Translations under genes and position numbers: made by a program | Assembly: GCF_000375345.1 (NCBI RefSeq) | Contig: NZ_AQXD01000001.1 | Coordinates: 760,600 to 824,599, forward strand | DNA: 64,000 bases | Origin: Wohlfahrtiimonas chitiniclastica DSM 18708 | GTDB lineage: Bacteria > Pseudomonadota > Gammaproteobacteria > Cardiobacteriales > Wohlfahrtiimonadaceae | Direction: 5' to 3' | Notes under the pieces: generated by a model | What the model was told of the DNA's origin: nothing | What the model saw: the letters and a program-made list of their open reading frames with translations, nothing else | Databases searched by the model: none | Part shown: one piece after another, positions 16,186-24,453 of the stretch | Numbering within the stretch: the first letter of the stretch is position 1 | Layout of the letters: each line of letters begins with the position of its first letter

Positions 16186-16611
16186 TCAGCGATCTTCAAC
16201 GGTGGTGATGAAACCAATTTTTGAAAGATTCGCCCGTTTAATTTCAATCAATGTTTTTGCCACAGTGTCATACGGCACACTTTCATCAATGTTTAAAGCA
16301 ATGATCGGCTCAATGGTGGCATCTTTAGCCTTAATGGCTTCAAGTGATGCATGTAAATTCTCTAATGTCACTGGCGTTTGATTGAGTAAAATGTCACCCG
16401 TTTTGGTAATCTCAATGGTTTCTGGCTTTTGCGGCGGCACTGGCGCTTCAATGCTCGCGGCCTTTGGCAAAGAGAGATCCACAGATTGCGTCACCATCGG
16501 CGCTGTGATGATGAAAATCACCAATAATACAAGCATCACATCAATGAGGGGCACCATGTTGATTTCAGCATTTTCTGAGGTGTGCTCACTTCTGATTCGA
16601 CCAATGGCCAT
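16186..16611 (-). CDS. exbD: TonB-system proton channel subunit ExbD
   Basis: The protein (about 141 residues) has one N-terminal membrane helix, INMVPLIDVMLVLLVIFIITAP, containing the essential aspartate in PLIDVM. A periplasmic domain follows, ending VPYDTVAKTLIEIKRANLSKIGFIT. Together with ExbB it uses the proton gradient to drive TonB. Two adjacent ATG codons are possible (16614 and 16611); the second is better spaced from AAGGAGG in the end of exbB. Either way the start overlaps the exbB stop, indicating coupling. Confidence 0.93.
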   Translation of the reverse strand: MAIGRIRSEHTSENAEINMVPLIDVMLVLLVIFIITAPMVTQSVDLSLPKAASIEAPVPPQKPETIEITKTGDILLNQTPVTLENLHASLEAIKAKDATIEPIIALNIDESVPYDTVAKTLIEIKRANLSKIGFITTVEDR

Positions 16612-17294
16612 CATGCCTCCTTCGCGTGTCCGCTCAATAATTTGATGAGTTTAAAAGCAAATGTGTCCAATCGTCCTAATGCCACACGATTGCGACGCGT
16701 CAGCCAGTTATATGCCATCACTGCCGGAATGGCGACGGCTAAACCGATGCCTGTCATGATCAGTGCTTCCCCCACTGGTCCTGCCACTTTATCAATGGTG
16801 CCGGCACCGGTTGCGCCGATGGTAATGAGGGCATGATAAATCCCCCACACCGTTCCAAACAATCCCACAAAAGGCGCAGTTGCTGCAATCGTTGCCAATA
16901 CAGATAACCCATTTTCCTTTTGCATTTGAATGTCATCTAGCTCCGCGCGCAGTGTAATAGTGATAAAATCCGTCAATGTTGTGGATTCTGCCAATACAGC
17001 GCCTTCATTGTCATGATAAAAATCCACCGCTTCAATGCCCTTTTGTGTCAATTGTGCATAATCTAAACCCGCTAAATGTTTCGCGGTGCGGGATAAATCA
17101 TGAATGTCCTTTGCTGTGTTAAACTGCTTAAAAAATGCAGAAACTTTATGACGACGAATCATGCCATTGAACGCTTTGATGACAATGATGCTCCAAGAGA
17201 TCAAAGACATCACAATTAAAATGCCCAAAAGGCTTTTGCTGAGCACATCTGCTTGCCCGATGAAATGGGCAAATCCTAACTGTCCGACTTCCAT
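16611..17294 (-). CDS. exbB: TonB-system proton channel subunit ExbB
   Basis: The 227-residue MotA/TolQ/ExbB-family protein has three membrane segments: an N-terminal one (LLGILIVMSLISWSIIVIKAF) and two C-terminal ones within LSVLATIAATAPFVGLFGTVWGIYHAL and GEALIMTGIGLAVAIPAVMAYN. The latter two hold the conserved TAPFVGLFGTVWGI box that lines the proton path. The ATG at 17294 is preceded by AAGGA. It lies 22 bases after tonB in the same operon. TolQ is the close relative, but adjacency to tonB and exbD supports ExbB. Confidence 0.92.
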   Translation of the reverse strand: MEVGQLGFAHFIGQADVLSKSLLGILIVMSLISWSIIVIKAFNGMIRRHKVSAFFKQFNTAKDIHDLSRTAKHLAGLDYAQLTQKGIEAVDFYHDNEGAVLAESTTLTDFITITLRAELDDIQMQKENGLSVLATIAATAPFVGLFGTVWGIYHALITIGATGAGTIDKVAGPVGEALIMTGIGLAVAIPAVMAYNWLTRRNRVALGRLDTFAFKLIKLLSGHAKEA

Positions 17295-17316
17295 ACGATT
17301 CCTTTATGCGACTGAA

Positions 17317-18006
17317 TTAAAATGCATAGTCTATACGATGTCGGATGGCGATCGCTTGACCATTTTCTCGATACGGGCGAATTTTCACCCCATTTGCGGC
17401 ATTGAGTGCAGCCTCATCGAGCATCTTGTGCCCAGATGATCGCTCAAGCACCACTTTTGTCGGTGCGCCTTGTGCATTGAGCTCAATGATGACAACACTA
17501 TTGCCACGCAATCCCTTACGGTGCGCTGCGCGTGGGCGCTTTGGCTGCGGATTTTTCAAAAACTCAATGCGACTCGCTGCCACCAATGGGCGTCCGCCTT
17601 GTGTTCGCGCTGCTTGTGCTTTAGCCGGTTTGCTCGGTGCTTTCACAACACGCTCAACCGCCTTAGGCTTAGGTGTGGGTTTAGGCTTTGCCTTCACCAC
17701 CGGCGCCTCAATGGGCATTACAACATCCGCGGCTTTTACTGCTGTGTTTACCGCCACCATCTGAACCATCTCTTCATCATGCGGATGTTGTAATGTTTCT
17801 TCGATCACCTCTTCAACTTCAGCAATGCTCTCAATGTGATCACCTAATGTCACCATTTGAAGATCAACCGTGCCCGCAACACTTGCTTGCACCGCGAGAC
17901 TTTTGGGCGATAACATTGTGGCAAGTGCAGCTGTATGCAGTGCACCGACCCCGACGATCAAAAGGAGATTCATGATTGCTGTTGTTTGAAAAGCTCTCTT
18001 ATTCAT
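17317..18006 (-). CDS. tonB: Energy transducer TonB
   Basis: The protein (about 229 residues) has an N-terminal membrane anchor (TTAIMNLLLIVGVGALHTAALATM), a Pro/Lys-rich spanning region (VVKAKPKPTPKPKAVERVVK) and the C-terminal TonB domain, with GNSVVIIELNAQGAPTKVVLERSSGHKMLDEAALNAANGVKIRP. It transfers energy from ExbBD to outer-membrane receptors for siderophores, heme and cobalamin. In-frame starts at 18006, 18012 and 18018 are possible; I use the ATG at 18006, but no strong ribosome site separates them. A Fur box lies just upstream, so the operon is expected to rise under iron limitation. Confidence 0.9.
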   Translation of the reverse strand: MNKRAFQTTAIMNLLLIVGVGALHTAALATMLSPKSLAVQASVAGTVDLQMVTLGDHIESIAEVEEVIEETLQHPHDEEMVQMVAVNTAVKAADVVMPIEAPVVKAKPKPTPKPKAVERVVKAPSKPAKAQAARTQGGRPLVAASRIEFLKNPQPKRPRAAHRKGLRGNSVVIIELNAQGAPTKVVLERSSGHKMLDEAALNAANGVKIRPYRENGQAIAIRHRIDYAF

Positions 18007-18036
18007 AACCATTATCAAAAAATGTTGATTAACGTA

Positions 18037-18055
18037 TGAGAATTATTATCATTTA
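18037..18055 (-). promoter_or_regulatory. Fur box upstream of tonB-exbB-exbD
   Basis: Read on the minus strand, the 19 bases begin AAATGATAATAATTCTCA after one T, very close to the consensus Fur box. It lies 31 bases before the tonB start. The rest of this 204-base divergent region, up to dapB, holds a TATAAT at 18177-18182 that fits a dapB promoter. Confidence 0.82.
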
Positions 18056-18210
18056 AGAATCGTTTGTCAAATCATTTCATCACTTTTTTTAATCTGACTG
18101 ATTGTTTTTATGAATGATGAGAGCAATTTATCATCGCAATTTGCTCGTCTGCCATTACTTTTATCGCCTTTATGGCTATAATGAAATCGTTTTGTTAATA
18201 GGATAAAAAT

Positions 18211-19011
18211 ATGATTAGAATTGGCATTATTGGCGTTGAAGGACGCATGGGGTTGAACATCTTACAATTGGTGACAGCGGCAGAAGATTTAACTTTAGGC
18301 GCTGCCATCACTCATCATGGCAGCCCAAACATTGGACAAGATGCAGGATCATTGCTACACAGCGAACCCTTAAATGTGCGCATCACGGATGATGTGGCAA
18401 GCACCACAAAAGACGTGGATGTATACATTGATTTCACGCTACCTGAAGCCACCATGATCAACATTCAACCGATTGCCAACGCCCACATTCCGGTGGTGAT
18501 TGGCACCACAGGTTTAAGCACTGAGGATTTGGCACAATTGGCAATCTATGCCAAAGAGACCGCCATTTTACAAGCGCCGAATATGAGCCTTGGCGTCAAT
18601 TTAGTTTATGCACTCCTTGAACAAGCGGCGAAAGTTTTGGGTAAACAAGCCGACATCGAAGTGCTGGAAATGCATCATCGCTTTAAAAAAGATGCACCAA
18701 GCGGCACAGCACTACAAATGGGTAAAGTGGTTGCCCATGCCATGAATGAAGATTTTGATAAAGTCGCGGTGTATGATCGCCATGATATGAATCGTGAGCG
18801 CGGCGCGGGTGAAATCGGCTTTGCCACATTGCGCGGTGGTTCTGTGGTGGGTGATCACACAGTAATTTTCGCCACACTTAAAGAACAAATTGAGATCACC
18901 CATAAAGCCAAAGATCGCTCCCTTTTTGCTGATGGTGCCGTGTATGCCGCTCGCTGGTTGCATCAAAAGCCCCATGGCCTTTACTCAATGCAGGATACCT
19001 TAGCCCTTTAA
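18211..19011 (+). CDS. dapB: 4-hydroxy-tetrahydrodipicolinate reductase DapB
   Basis: The 266-residue enzyme reduces hydroxytetrahydrodipicolinate with NAD(P)H in lysine and diaminopimelate synthesis. The N-terminal nucleotide-binding motif is GIIGVEGRMG. The substrate-binding and catalytic region reads EVLEMHHRFKKDAPSGTALQMG, with the conserved HH pair, lysine and DAPSGTA. VDVYIDFTLPEA and IGTTGLS are further family motifs. AGGATAAAAAT precedes the ATG at 18211. The next gene begins one base after its stop, so both are probably translated from one message. Confidence 0.95.
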   Translation: MIRIGIIGVEGRMGLNILQLVTAAEDLTLGAAITHHGSPNIGQDAGSLLHSEPLNVRITDDVASTTKDVDVYIDFTLPEATMINIQPIANAHIPVVIGTTGLSTEDLAQLAIYAKETAILQAPNMSLGVNLVYALLEQAAKVLGKQADIEVLEMHHRFKKDAPSGTALQMGKVVAHAMNEDFDKVAVYDRHDMNRERGAGEIGFATLRGGSVVGDHTVIFATLKEQIEITHKAKDRSLFADGAVYAARWLHQKPHGLYSMQDTLAL

Positions 19012-19012
19012 T

Positions 19013-20545
19013 ATGGATATTTTAATCAGTACACTCAATGCGCGTTTCTCTCATGCTTCTTTGGCCACCCGTTATTTATTGGCAAATTTAGACGATGATT
19101 TACGAGCACGCGCTGAGATTTGTGAATTCACCATTCAGCAAGACACCGAAGAGATTTTAGCCACTGTGTATGACAAAGCACCTAAAATCATTCTTTTGGG
19201 CGTCTATATCTGGAACATCAATGAAACCACCAAATTGGTGCGCGAGCTCAAAGCTTTAATGCCTGAGCTCATCATTGTCATTGGCGGACCTGAAGTGTCC
19301 CATGAATATGAAGAGACGGCGATTTTTACCACGGCTGATTATCTCATCACCGGTTGGGGCGACATCAGTGCGTATGAATTGTGCCGTGACATTCTCAATG
19401 ATCAAGCACCAAGTGATAAAGTCATCAAAGGCAAACAGCCGAAACTCGAAGAGATTAAGCTCCCTTACGATTACTATACGGACTTTGACATTGCCCACCG
19501 CACCATTTATGTGGAAGCCTCACGCGGTTGCCCATTTAAGTGCGAGTTCTGTTTATCGAGCCTTGATAAAACAGCGTGGACTTTCCCGCTTGAAGATTTT
19601 CTCGCGGCGATGGATCGCTTATATCAACGGGGTTTACGTCAATTTAAATTCATTGATCGCACCTTTAATCTCAAACGTGAATTTACCGTACGGATTTTAA
19701 ATTTCTTTTTGGATAAATTGGCGAAAAATCCTGAAGATGCGCTCTTTTTACACTTTGAATTGGTGCCAGACTTTTTGCCCGAAGAGATCAAAGCCCTCAT
19801 TTTAAAATTCCCTGAAGGGAGTTTACAGTTTGAGATTGGCATTCAAACCCTCAATACGGAAACACAGCAGCTCATTTCACGACGCACAAATTTAGCCAAA
19901 GCCAAAGAGAACATCTCGTGGCTCTCTAAACATACCTCCGTGCATTTACATGTGGATTTGATCGCAGGTTTACCAGCGGAGGATTTAGAGCAGTTTGCCA
20001 AAGGCTTTAATGAACTTTGGTCATGGGAGCCCCAAGAGATTCAGCTGGGCATTTTAAAGCGCTTAAAAGGTACACCCATTACGCGCCATACTGATTCATT
20101 TGATTATCGTTACAGTCCTGAAGCCCCTTACAGTGTCTTTGCCAATAAGGACATGGACTTTACCACCATGAATCAGATGAAAAATGCCGCAAAATTTTGG
20201 GATCTGATTGCCAACTCAGGGCGCTTTAATCATACATTGCCGTTATTGTTTGATGAATCTGCCTTTGAAACTTTATGGCAACTCTCTGAATACTTGGTCA
20301 AATGTTTCAAACGCACCCACAGCATTCCTTTAGATAAACTCTTGAGTGCAGTCTTTAACTACTTAGTTGAGATCAAAAAAGTACCCATCGCCACAGTACA
20401 AACTGCCATGGGCGAAGATTTTATGCGCATTGGCTTACAAGGTTGGCCAAAATATTTGGGTGAAAAGCCGGCTGATTTTACTGAGCGACTCAGCAAATAT
20501 CAACAAAAAACTGCAGCGCCTAAACGCCAGCAACAACACCTTTAA
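19013..20545 (+). CDS. B12-binding-domain radical SAM protein with DUF4080-like C-terminus, function unknown
   Basis: The 510-residue protein has an N-terminal cobalamin-binding-like domain (residues 1-130; IILLGVYIWNINETTKLV, IVIGGPEVSHEYEE) and a radical SAM domain whose cluster motif is CPFKCEFC in EASRGCPFKCEFCLSS (about residue 175). Also present are QFEIGIQTLNTETQ and HVDLIAGLPAEDLEQF. The last 150 residues resemble the DUF4080 tail found on this group. The reaction is unknown; relatives include methyltransferases and methylthiotransferases. It starts one base after the dapB stop. The family is often annotated as an anaerobic magnesium-protoporphyrin cyclase homologue, but that name should not be taken as function. 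Confidence 0.8.
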   Translation: MDILISTLNARFSHASLATRYLLANLDDDLRARAEICEFTIQQDTEEILATVYDKAPKIILLGVYIWNINETTKLVRELKALMPELIIVIGGPEVSHEYEETAIFTTADYLITGWGDISAYELCRDILNDQAPSDKVIKGKQPKLEEIKLPYDYYTDFDIAHRTIYVEASRGCPFKCEFCLSSLDKTAWTFPLEDFLAAMDRLYQRGLRQFKFIDRTFNLKREFTVRILNFFLDKLAKNPEDALFLHFELVPDFLPEEIKALILKFPEGSLQFEIGIQTLNTETQQLISRRTNLAKAKENISWLSKHTSVHLHVDLIAGLPAEDLEQFAKGFNELWSWEPQEIQLGILKRLKGTPITRHTDSFDYRYSPEAPYSVFANKDMDFTTMNQMKNAAKFWDLIANSGRFNHTLPLLFDESAFETLWQLSEYLVKCFKRTHSIPLDKLLSAVFNYLVEIKKVPIATVQTAMGEDFMRIGLQGWPKYLGEKPADFTERLSKYQQKTAAPKRQQQHL

Positions 20546-20557
20546 TTTTCCTCATAA

Positions 20558-20585
20558 AAAAAGCTCAGATCTCTCTGAGCTTTTT
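20558..20585. terminator. Bidirectional terminator between the radical SAM gene and brnQ
   Basis: A perfect 12-base-pair stem AAAAAGCTCAGA/TCTGAGCTTTTT with loop TCTC has T-runs on both strands and separates two convergent genes. Confidence 0.9.
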
Positions 20586-20606
20586 AACATCGAGACTCAA
20601 TGTCAG

Positions 20607-22049
20607 TTATTCAACAATTTGAGCAATTTTATGCTCTTTATTTTGATTGCGCACTGCGCGCTTTAACAAAATATTGTTATTGATGTGGATGGCCACTAAA
20701 AATGCAACCACACCTGGCACAACCCATCCCATAGAGATGTCATGTAATGGCAACATTTGCACAAAGCCTGCCGTTGGGAAGAAGACAGAAGAAACGCTGA
20801 TGAACAACACCACATACGTTGTGATGCGCAATTCAACTTTATCTAATGGCACCAATAATTTATCAATAAAGATCAACACGATCAATGTGATGGTCAAAGG
20901 ATAAACGATCAATAAAACAGGAATCGCCCCTTTAATGATGCTGCTGAGCCCTTGGTTTGCTAAGCCAAAACTGATCAATGTGAAGATGATCGCATATTGC
21001 TTATAAGACAATCTTGGCATTAAGCTATGGAAATAGCTGCTGATGGACACAATTAAACCAATCGCTGTGGTCAAACATGCCAAACCGACGATGATGCCCA
21101 ATAAGAATTGACCTGGTAAACCTAAAGTCATGCGGGAGACTTGCGTTAAGATGTATGTCCCACGATCTTGTTGTTGTAACGCAAATTGCGCTTCATCAAT
21201 CGGGAAATGGTTACCCACCCAGCCTAAAGCGATGTAGATTAAACCTAAGGCAATCCCTGCAATCACTGCGGCATATGAGGAGTATTTAAACAAATCTTTT
21301 TGATTGGTGATCCCATATGCACGCACCGCTTTTAATACGATGATGGAAAATGCCACCGCTGCGATGGTATCCATTGTTTGATAACCTTCAACAAAGCCTT
21401 TGGCAAAAGGCGCTGCTTGATATGAAGGATCAATGGCTTCAATCGGTGTATTGAGTTGGAAAATCGCCAATACGATCAATACAAGCATGGTGATCAATAA
21501 CGCTGGCGTTAAGATCTGACCCACGCGATCCACAATTTTCGTTGGGTTAAAGCTCAACCAAAACACCACAATGAAGAAGAAAACAGAGTAGAAAAACAGG
21601 CCCACTTTGCCCACTAAATCCGTCGCCAATACAGATGCATCTGCTGCATAGAACATCGATTTTAAGCCTTCAGCAATGCTTAAAAACAGACCATGTAACA
21701 GTCCGCCTTCATTACGAATGAAAGGCACCAATGCCATTTCATAAGAGACTGTGGCTGTTCTTGGGATGGCAAAGAATGGTCCAATGGTCAGATAAATGGC
21801 CACCATAAAGACCACAGAGAAAATCACGCCAATGCGTTTTGTTTCTGTGATGAAACCTTCTTCAGAAAAGGAACCAGCGATGATGCCAAGCAGCGGTAAA
21901 CCCACGCCTGTAATGACAAAACCGATAATTGCAGGAAAAAAGTTGCCACCACTGAGCCAACCTGCATTTGGTGGGAAGATCAAGTTACCAGCGCCAAAAA
22001 AGATGGCGAACAACATAAACCCAATGGCTGTGATTTTTCGAACCGTCAT
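20607..22049 (-). CDS. brnQ: Branched-chain amino acid:cation symporter BrnQ (LIVCS family)
   Basis: The 480-residue integral membrane protein has about 12 hydrophobic segments. The opening AIGFMLFAIFFGAGNLIFPPNAG and the segments YLTIGPFFAIPRTATVSYE and GFVEGYQTMDTIAAVAFSIIV are the LIVCS family signatures. It takes up leucine, isoleucine and valine with sodium or protons. The ATG at 22049 is used because the family begins there; an open frame continues to 22181 without family similarity. The only ribosome site, GAGAG about five bases upstream, lies at the end of a long inverted repeat (see 22056-22174). The gene follows pyrD on the same strand. Confidence 0.92.
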   Translation of the reverse strand: MTVRKITAIGFMLFAIFFGAGNLIFPPNAGWLSGGNFFPAIIGFVITGVGLPLLGIIAGSFSEEGFITETKRIGVIFSVVFMVAIYLTIGPFFAIPRTATVSYEMALVPFIRNEGGLLHGLFLSIAEGLKSMFYAADASVLATDLVGKVGLFFYSVFFFIVVFWLSFNPTKIVDRVGQILTPALLITMLVLIVLAIFQLNTPIEAIDPSYQAAPFAKGFVEGYQTMDTIAAVAFSIIVLKAVRAYGITNQKDLFKYSSYAAVIAGIALGLIYIALGWVGNHFPIDEAQFALQQQDRGTYILTQVSRMTLGLPGQFLLGIIVGLACLTTAIGLIVSISSYFHSLMPRLSYKQYAIIFTLISFGLANQGLSSIIKGAIPVLLIVYPLTITLIVLIFIDKLLVPLDKVELRITTYVVLFISVSSVFFPTAGFVQMLPLHDISMGWVVPGVVAFLVAIHINNNILLKRAVRNQNKEHKIAQIVE

Positions 22050-22055
22050 AATACT

Positions 22056-22174
22056 CTCTAAATTTTCATCAATATATTTTGTAAGATTGTCTTGGGTAAA
22101 GACACTGTTTACGCACAGTAAACGCAATGGGAAACCTTTTGGGTTACTTAAATAGATAGCATGAAAATTTAGAG
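22056..22174 (-). promoter_or_regulatory. Candidate structured RNA leader of brnQ
   Basis: A perfect 14-base inverted repeat, CTCTAAATTTTCAT (22056-22069) with ATGAAAATTTAGAG (22161-22174), encloses 91 bases. Inside are three short hairpins: TGTCTT/AAGACA with loop GGGTA (22088-22104), GTTTAC/GTAAAC with loop GCACA (22107-22123) and AACC/GGTT (22133-22145). In the mRNA the 3' strand of the outer helix covers the start of the GAGAG ribosome site of brnQ, so folding could hide it. This looks like a riboswitch-type or attenuator leader, but no known class is recognised. No confident promoter was found, and one weak candidate would place the first arm between -35 and -10, making the repeat a DNA operator instead. 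Confidence 0.45.
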
Positions 22175-22204
22175 TACTCAAGTGGCGGGTGCCATAAAGT
22201 CAAA

Positions 22205-23221
22205 TTATGACTGATAATCACTCAATTTTTGTTGAATATCCGCCACCAATCCCGTGCCGCCATAAATGAAGCCAGAATAGATTTGCACCAATTTTGCGCC
22301 CGCTTTGATCTTATCTAAAGCATCTTCTCCTGTCATGATGCCACCGGCGGCAATCACAGGAATGGATTCTGGTAAATGCGTTGTGAGCACCTTCACAACT
22401 TCTGTGGCTTTTTCTGTCAACGGTCCACCACTTAATCCGCCCGCTTCATTGGCATTGATGCAACCGGTAACAGCCTCACGGCTTAACGTTGTGTTTGTGG
22501 CAATCACACCATCTAATGCCACCGCTTTGATCACTTCTATGGATTCAAGCAACTCTGCCTCACTCATATCAGGCGCTAACTTCACCACAAGCGGGGTGTA
22601 TTTTTTCGTTTCATTGAACAATCTGCCCTGCTCTGCTTTGAGGGTTGAGAGCAGTTGCATCAAATGATCTTTCCCCTGAAGGGCACGTAAATTCTTAGTG
22701 TTTGGCGATGAAATATTAATGGTGATGTAATCGGCCAATGTATACGCTTTTTGCAAGCAAATCATATAATCATCGGTGGCGCGCTCAATGGGCGTCACTG
22801 CATTTTTACCAATGTTCACGCCAATCAATGGACCATTGGCGCCATGATTTAAGCGATACTCCGCCAAATTCTGTAATAAATGGTCAATCCCTTTATTATT
22901 AAAGCCCATGCGATTGATGATGGCTTGTTTTTCCGGAATGCGGAACATGCGTGGCTTTGGATTGCCCGGCTGCGGGCGCGGCGTCACCGTACCAATTTCC
23001 ACAAAGCCAAAGCCCATTTTTGCCCATGCAGACAATGCCGCCCCATTTTTATCTAAACCTGCCGCTAAACCTAAACGATTGGGAAAGGTTAAACCCATGA
23101 TATTGACTGGATCATGCGTCATTTCTGTGGCAATCGGTAATAACGGTAATGTGGCAATGGCGATGTTATGCGCCGTTTCAGCCGGTAATGTTAATAAAAA
23201 GCGGCGCGCAAAATCCATCAT
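22205..23221 (-). CDS. pyrD: Dihydroorotate dehydrogenase (quinone), class 2
   Basis: The 338-residue enzyme oxidises dihydroorotate to orotate and passes electrons to quinone at the inner membrane. The N-terminal helical extension MMDFARRFLLTLPAETAHNIAI is the membrane-associating part of class 2. NRLGLAAGLDKNG and FVEIGTVTPRPQPGNPKPRMFR bind FMN. The catalytic serine region is ITINISSPNTKNLRALQ, and the C-terminal FMN-phosphate site reads IPVIAAGGIMTGEDALDKI. The ATG at 23221 has AAGGAG seven bases upstream and overlaps the recO stop by four bases (ATGA). Confidence 0.94.
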   Translation of the reverse strand: MMDFARRFLLTLPAETAHNIAIATLPLLPIATEMTHDPVNIMGLTFPNRLGLAAGLDKNGAALSAWAKMGFGFVEIGTVTPRPQPGNPKPRMFRIPEKQAIINRMGFNNKGIDHLLQNLAEYRLNHGANGPLIGVNIGKNAVTPIERATDDYMICLQKAYTLADYITINISSPNTKNLRALQGKDHLMQLLSTLKAEQGRLFNETKKYTPLVVKLAPDMSEAELLESIEVIKAVALDGVIATNTTLSREAVTGCINANEAGGLSGGPLTEKATEVVKVLTTHLPESIPVIAAGGIMTGEDALDKIKAGAKLVQIYSGFIYGGTGLVADIQQKLSDYQS

Positions 23222-23961
23222 AGGGAGCTCCTTGTGTCTGATAATGGGATTGATTGTTGTTTGGCATGTAAGGATTGTAGCCACAGTCGAGATTGCAAAG
23301 GCTCTTTGCCAAGCAGTGACTGCAATAAAAAGCGCATCATGCGCTTATAGTGTTGCAATAATGGGCGATCAAGGCGTTCATATTGATGCGTCTCTTCGAT
23401 CATCTGTAGGGTTAAAATATGGTGCCCTGGCATCACTGGCGTTGGCATTTTAAAGGGATGTTTACTGAGCCCTGCTTCAATCCCCACATAATAATTGAGA
23501 TTGGCTTGAATCTCATCGCCCTCGCTGTCTGCGGTTAAATCAGGCATCGATCCCAAAGTTTCTAAGAGTGCTTTCTCAAAGGTGCGCAGCATCCACTCTT
23601 GCAAGTCTGCATCAGCATGTTCTAATGCTGCCAGCGCCCGCCAATAATGGGTAAATAGCGATGAATCGGCATGGTGCGCGCTCATTAAACGCATCAACAG
23701 CTCATTTAAATAGTAACCGGACCACACATTGAGCCCCTTAATGAAGGCATGCTGCACACTGTCATAATCCTCTGCAAAATAGAAGACTTTACCTGCTTTC
23801 AATTGCCAATGGCCGAGCTCAAAAATTTGATCACTGTAACGGGCTTTGCGGCTACGCCTTGCGAGTACTTTAATTTTTCCATGCTGCTCAGTAAAAAGAT
23901 CGAGCAAAACCCGATCTTCTTGATAAGCACTTTTTTTAAGGACAACGCCAAGCGTTTGCAT
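23218..23961 (-). CDS. recO: DNA repair protein RecO
   Basis: The protein (about 247 residues) helps RecA displace SSB from single-stranded DNA in the RecFOR pathway. It has the N-terminal OB-fold (LGVVLKKSAYQEDRVLLDLFTEQHGKIKVLARRSRK), the central helical domain (SGYYLNELLMRLMSAHHADSSLFTHYWRAL) and the C-terminal helix LLGKEPLQSRLWLQSLHAKQ, as in E. coli RecO. The zinc cysteines of some RecO proteins are absent here, as in E. coli. Starts at GTG 23967 or ATG 23961 are possible. It lies between mlaD and pyrD, an arrangement unlike the rnc-era-recO order of enterobacteria. Confidence 0.9.
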   Translation of the reverse strand: MQTLGVVLKKSAYQEDRVLLDLFTEQHGKIKVLARRSRKARYSDQIFELGHWQLKAGKVFYFAEDYDSVQHAFIKGLNVWSGYYLNELLMRLMSAHHADSSLFTHYWRALAALEHADADLQEWMLRTFEKALLETLGSMPDLTADSEGDEIQANLNYYVGIEAGLSKHPFKMPTPVMPGHHILTLQMIEETHQYERLDRPLLQHYKRMMRFLLQSLLGKEPLQSRLWLQSLHAKQQSIPLSDTRSSL

Positions 23962-23969
23962 CACCACGA

Positions 23970-24425
23970 TTAATCTTTATTCCCCATAGAGGTGAGGAAC
24001 TGGCCGATTAAGCGCTCAATGACAATGGCCGATTGTGTCATTTTAATTTGGCTGTCATTTTCTAATGGAATCGGTGAGCCGCCGGGATCTAACGCAATGT
24101 ATTGTTCACCCACTAAACCTGCTGTATAGATCATTGCGGAGGTGTCATTTGGGATCTCAAATTGATCATCTAATTTCATAGTGACAACGGCACGAAAATC
24201 ATCCGGATCTAACGCAATGTTTGACACACGACCCACGCGCACACCGCCAATCATCACAGGTGCTTTCACTTTCAATGAGCCCACATTGTCAAAACTTGCT
24301 GACACAGAGATTTGCTTACCAAAGCGGCCATCGGTTGTACTGGCACTCAAGGCGAGCCAAATCAATGCCACCACCCCAAGAATCATAAATAAGCCGACTG
24401 AAAAATTCACTGCTCGTGTATTCAT
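23970..24425 (-). CDS. mlaD: Phospholipid-transport MCE-domain protein MlaD
   Basis: The 151-residue protein has one N-terminal membrane helix (NFSVGLFMILGVVALIWLALSAS) and a single MCE domain with SFDNVGSLKVKAPVMIGGVRVGRVSNIALDP, GLVGEQYIALDPGG and the C-terminal helix SAIVIERLIGQFLTSM, all aligning with E. coli MlaD. MlaD forms a hexamer on the MlaFE ABC transporter and moves phospholipids between the outer and inner membranes. It is shorter than E. coli MlaD (183) because the disordered tail is missing. The genes mlaF, mlaE, mlaC and mlaB are not beside it, which is unusual. Confidence 0.9.
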   Translation of the reverse strand: MNTRAVNFSVGLFMILGVVALIWLALSASTTDGRFGKQISVSASFDNVGSLKVKAPVMIGGVRVGRVSNIALDPDDFRAVVTMKLDDQFEIPNDTSAMIYTAGLVGEQYIALDPGGSPIPLENDSQIKMTQSAIVIERLIGQFLTSMGNKD

Positions 24426-24453
24426 ACTGCTCTCACTCTTAATAAAATTGGCT

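Noticed and set aside
22050-22181. A 44-codon N-terminal extension of brnQ from a TTG
   Set aside because: It has no ribosome site, is not part of the LIVCS family and overlaps the structured leader; an open frame of this length is not rare by chance.
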